Of a stretch of DNA of 44,868 nucleotides, positions 43,067 through 44,868 are shown in pieces. The notes below the pieces were generated by a model that did not search any database, was not told the DNA's origin, and saw nothing but the letters and a program-made list of their open reading frames with translations. Both the position numbers and the translations under genes were made by a program. Origin of the DNA: an uncultured Mycoplasmatota bacterium (GTDB lineage Bacteria > Bacillota_I > Bacilli_A > RF39 > UBA660); NCBI GenBank assembly GCA_946613765.1, contig CAMOFW010000001.1:1-44868 (forward strand). The letters are read 5' to 3'. Each line of letters opens with the position of its first letter. Within the stretch, counting starts at the first letter, position 1.

Positions 43067-43094
43067 ATTATACTCCAATTTTAAAAAAAATCAA
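43067..43094 (-). promoter_or_regulatory. Promoter of the 171-aa gene
   Basis: Minus strand: -35 TTGATT (plus 43089-43094), 16-bp spacer, consensus -10 TATAAT (43067-43072). It directly follows the coat-gene terminator. Confidence 0.7.
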
Positions 43095-43095
43095 A

Positions 43096-43120
43096 TCAAA
43101 AACAAGGATTAGTCCTTGTT
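43096..43120 (-). terminator. Intrinsic terminator of the coat-gene pair
   Basis: A perfect 8-bp stem (43101-43108 with 43113-43120) with a 4-nt loop that contains the stop codon of the 81-aa gene (43109-43111), then T residues on the minus strand. Confidence 0.8.
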
Positions 43121-43354
43121 TAATTTATTTATTACTTTATTTATAGCACTAGAATTAATGTTATCAACTATATAATAGTTGTTATTAACTAATTCGTTAT
43201 ACGCATTTTCTTGATGTTTTAACATTTCATTTAATCCTTCATGTAACAACTCTTTTACATCTTTATTTGATGATTCTATTGTTCCATGCACGTATACTTC
43301 TATTGTGCTTTTGATTAAAAGAAGATAGTTTTCTAATAGTAATTCTTTAGTCAT
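43109..43354 (-). CDS. CotF-like spore coat protein
   Basis: An 81-aa all-helical protein. The stretch LLIKSTIEVYVHGTIESSNKDV and GLNEMLKHQENAYNELVNNNYY follows the coat F (PF07875) pattern, in which a small four-helix protein ends in a YNELVNNNYY-like motif. It overlaps the preceding 59-aa gene by 8 nt, so the two are coupled. In clostridia similar small pairs occur in spore coats. Location in the coat is inferred. Confidence 0.7.
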   Translation of the reverse strand: MTKELLLENYLLLIKSTIEVYVHGTIESSNKDVKELLHEGLNEMLKHQENAYNELVNNNYYIVDNINSSAINKVINKLNKD

Positions 43355-43526
43355 TAGCTTTCATCTCCAATAGTTTTTTGATTTTATTTTTCATTGATTC
43401 GTGATGTTTTAATTCTTTTGTCATAAAATCTTCTACAACTTCCATTTCTATATTATTATAAATGTCAATTATATTTTTTTCATGTTTATATGCATCCTCT
43501 AAATAAAGTAATTCCTTTTGTGTCAT
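43347..43526 (-). CDS. Small coat-associated helical protein, 59 aa
   Basis: Minus-strand gene beginning MTQKELLYLEDAYKHEKNII, with GGAGG seven bases before the ATG. It is a short two-helix protein with a conserved ELLYLEDAYKHEK start typical of clostridial CotF-type partner proteins. It overlaps the next gene by 8 nt (AATGACTAA). A spore-coat role is an inference from this pairing. Confidence 0.65.
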   Translation of the reverse strand: MTQKELLYLEDAYKHEKNIIDIYNNIEMEVVEDFMTKELKHHESMKNKIKKLLEMKAND

Positions 43527-43589
43527 AATATACCTCCTAATTATATTATGAACTGATTAATATTAATAATAATGGTATTTATAGGAAAT

Positions 43590-43610
43590 AAAAAAAGACA
43601 ATTTCTTGTC
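43590..43610 (-). terminator. Intrinsic terminator of the tmRNA gene
   Basis: A 5-bp stem (43597-43601 with 43606-43610), 4-nt loop, and seven T on the minus strand. It lies about 13 nt beyond the tmRNA 3' end. Confidence 0.7.
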
Positions 43611-43623
43611 CTTATTTTTAATT

Positions 43624-43994
43624 TGGTGGAGTAGAGGAGAATCGAACTCCTGTCCAAACTATATGATTAGACATCATCTACAAGTTTAGTGATAATTGTT
43701 ATTTCATTAAAGCGCCGGCTATCACGCACCTACTCTTTAACTAAGATTAGTAAGATTCGTATTATAACCTAATCAATTATAATATATAACCTATAAATAT
43801 GATCCCTATTCTTAAGCTATAGGTGAACCTAAGATAGAGAACTCCCAACCTTTAATTAGGCAAATACAGGAGTGAATGCTCCAAATGAGCTTTCATTTTT
43901 GTCATTTAATTTTAATTTGATAGTTTTAAGTCATATCGGACTACTTGCAAACATCTATCATAAGACTAGCTTGTCGAAACCAATAAGCTACCCC
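43624..43994 (-). ncRNA. ssrA: Transfer-messenger RNA (tmRNA)
   Basis: tmRNA rescues ribosomes stalled on broken mRNA and tags the peptide. The 371-nt minus-strand RNA begins GGGGTAG and ends CTACTCC-A-CCA; these pair over 7 bp with the third pair G-U, the alanine identity signal. The CCA is encoded. GTTTCGAC and the T-arm GTTCGATTC are present. The resume codon GAC lies at nucleotide 92, the usual place, and the tag reads DKNESSFGAFTPVFA then TAA (43903 down to 43856). The promoter is at 44007-44036 and a terminator follows. The tag ends in VFA rather than LAA. Confidence 0.95.
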
Positions 43995-44006
43995 ATTTAT
44001 GCCCTA

Positions 44007-44036
44007 ATTTTAGCATAAAATTGGCAGAAATGTCAA
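44007..44036 (-). promoter_or_regulatory. Promoter of ssrA
   Basis: Minus strand: consensus -35 TTGACA (plus 44031-44036), 18-bp spacer, -10 TAAAAT (44007-44012) with extended TGC. Confidence 0.85.
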
Positions 44037-44048
44037 TCCAAGTTATAC

Positions 44049-44077
44049 TTGACATTTTTATAGACAAGTGATAGTAT
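44049..44077 (+). promoter_or_regulatory. Promoter of the J-domain-like gene
   Basis: Consensus -35 TTGACA (44049-44054), 17-bp spacer, -10 TAGTAT (44072-44077). It is divergent from the ssrA promoter. Confidence 0.8.
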
Positions 44078-44093
44078 ATAGAACCAATAAAAA

Positions 44094-44113
44094 CGGATGA
44101 AAACATTCATTCG
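44094..44113 (+). promoter_or_regulatory. Leader hairpin of the J-domain-like gene
   Basis: CGGATGAA (44094-44101) pairs with TTCATTCG (44106-44113) through eight pairs including one G-U, loop AACA, within the 5' leader about 20 nt before the start codon. Its purpose is unknown. Confidence 0.4.
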
Positions 44114-44132
44114 GTATAGGGGGTAAAGGAAT

Positions 44133-44868
44133 ATGGAAAAATATTATGATGATAAAGGTATTTTTATCAATTATTATGAAATGATAGGTGTAAATAAAGA
44201 TGCATCTACTGAAGAAATTATTAGAAAAGGTAATAGTGCAATTATGTTTGCTGGTGATATTTCAAGAAGCAATGCTAATATGGAGAAAGTAAGTGAAAAA
44301 GAGAAATATCAATACTTCTTAGCTATTATGGAAGCTGTAAAAGTTTTATCTAATAGTGAAACTAGAGCAGAATATGATGCTGTATATGATAAAGAAATGG
44401 CTAAATCAAGTCAAAGCCATGAAAGTATTCTACAATCTAATGAACAATTAGAGAATTTACTTAAAGAAAATGAAAATTTAAGAAAATTAAATGACGAAAG
44501 AGAAGAATACATTAAAGAATTAGAACGTAAGTTATCTACTAAATCTAATCAAGAAACTATTGATGATTATAAAGAAGATGAAGATATCACCGATGAAGAT
44601 ATTCATGCAATTATTGATGATATGATGGCTAAAGATAAAGATTTAGATAATTCTAATACTAATATTAAAAACGTTACTATTGGTTTAGATAGTGAAGAAG
44701 ATAAAGAAATAGAACAACCTACTGATGATGATAAGGTTGAAAGTGATAAAGAAGAAGATAAAAAGGATATCGTTGGTAATAAACCTATATTTAGGGATAC
44801 TGAAGAAGAACCTCAAAAGGTTGTTGAAACAGAAGAAATTGATAAGAATAGTAAGATAGCTTTAAAAG
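44133..44868 (+). CDS. J-domain-like protein, partial at the right edge
   Basis: The gene opens at ATG 44133 after AAAGGA and runs off the window after 245 codons. The first 90 residues look like a divergent J domain (YYEMIGVNKDASTEEI, EAVKVLSNSETRAEYDAVYD), but the HPD tripeptide that stimulates DnaK is missing: helix II is followed by AGDISRSN. A coiled coil follows (about 95-147), then a very acidic, disordered stretch to the edge (about 150-245). It is divergent from ssrA. Confidence 0.7.
   Translation, partial: MEKYYDDKGIFINYYEMIGVNKDASTEEIIRKGNSAIMFAGDISRSNANMEKVSEKEKYQYFLAIMEAVKVLSNSETRAEYDAVYDKEMAKSSQSHESILQSNEQLENLLKENENLRKLNDEREEYIKELERKLSTKSNQETIDDYKEDEDITDEDIHAIIDDMMAKDKDLDNSNTNIKNVTIGLDSEEDKEIEQPTDDDKVESDKEEDKKDIVGNKPIFRDTEEEPQKVVETEEIDKNSKIALK

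Noticed and set aside
43542..43550. CATAATATA on the minus strand, resembling a sigma-K/E -10 before the coat genes
   Set aside because: The start site it implies would fall inside the Shine-Dalgarno, so it cannot drive that gene properly.
34644..44006. The 13-mer CATTTATGCCCTA shared by the tilS and ssrA promoter regions
   Set aside because: Shared 13-mers are expected by chance in 45 kb of AT-rich DNA; I see no further similarity.
1..44868. TGA read as tryptophan (Mollicutes code)
   Set aside because: Conserved tryptophans use TGG, TGA closes the radical SAM gene exactly before uvrA, and prfB (RF2) is intact.
1..44868. tRNA genes, IS elements, CRISPR arrays, prophage genes, parS
   Set aside because: Looked for by eye on both strands; no cloverleaf other than in tmRNA, no transposase, no repeat array and no TGTTTCACGTGAAACA-like site was seen.

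Overview
The window comes from a low-GC, endospore-forming Firmicute. All complete genes read in the standard bacterial code, and TGA is used rarely as a stop (for example in the radical SAM gene). Spo0A, two CotF-like coat proteins, a CwlD-type amidase and Soj/Spo0J-type ParA/ParB support a spore-former. Zinc-type S14 and L36, the DUF951 gene beside the ParAB locus, a missing rpmD and a Mollicutes-like tmRNA tag suggest an uncultured lineage of Bacilli/Erysipelotrichia near the Mollicutes. The exact taxon is inference.

Layout, mostly on the minus strand, so transcription runs from high to low coordinates. (1) 1-2320: ychF and an HExxH metallopeptidase, read after the great ribosomal operon. 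(2) 2321-16480: an unbroken S10-spc-alpha super-operon (rpsJ to rplQ, with secY, adk, map, infA and rpoA) behind one clear promoter and a structured leader; rpmD is absent. (3) 16500-20650: an unknown gene, gpmI, spo0A and lgt. (4) 20650-26070: uvrA, a radical SAM/SPASM protein, an AbgT-type transporter and DUF951. (5) 26047-28576: mscS, parB, parA. (6) 28600-31313: a two-gene surface unit, a pilin-like protein ending in a thrombospondin type-1-like module plus a DUF285 lipoprotein. (7) 31314-37130: ftsH, tilS, a YitT-family gene, prfB with its programmed frameshift, and a small membrane protein. (8) 37121-40660: HtrA-like protease, Abi/HEPN protein, CwlD-like amidase and a PF06541 membrane protein. 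(9) 40664-44868: an accessory area with a divergent promoter, a membrane-anchored lytic-transglycosylase-like protein, coat genes, tmRNA and a partial J-domain-like gene.

Intergenic space is very short. Intrinsic terminators usually overlap the stop codon, often with the stop in the hairpin loop. The next promoter (-35 TTGATA/TTGATT, often with an extended TGn -10) frequently abuts or overlaps the terminator U-tract. The items most worth a second look are the TSP1-like pilin, the palindromic divergent promoter at 40975-41049, the SD-sequestering hairpin at 1129-1157 and the S10 leader.

No tRNA, insertion sequence, CRISPR array, prophage or parS site was seen. No stretch over 300 bases lacks a gene.
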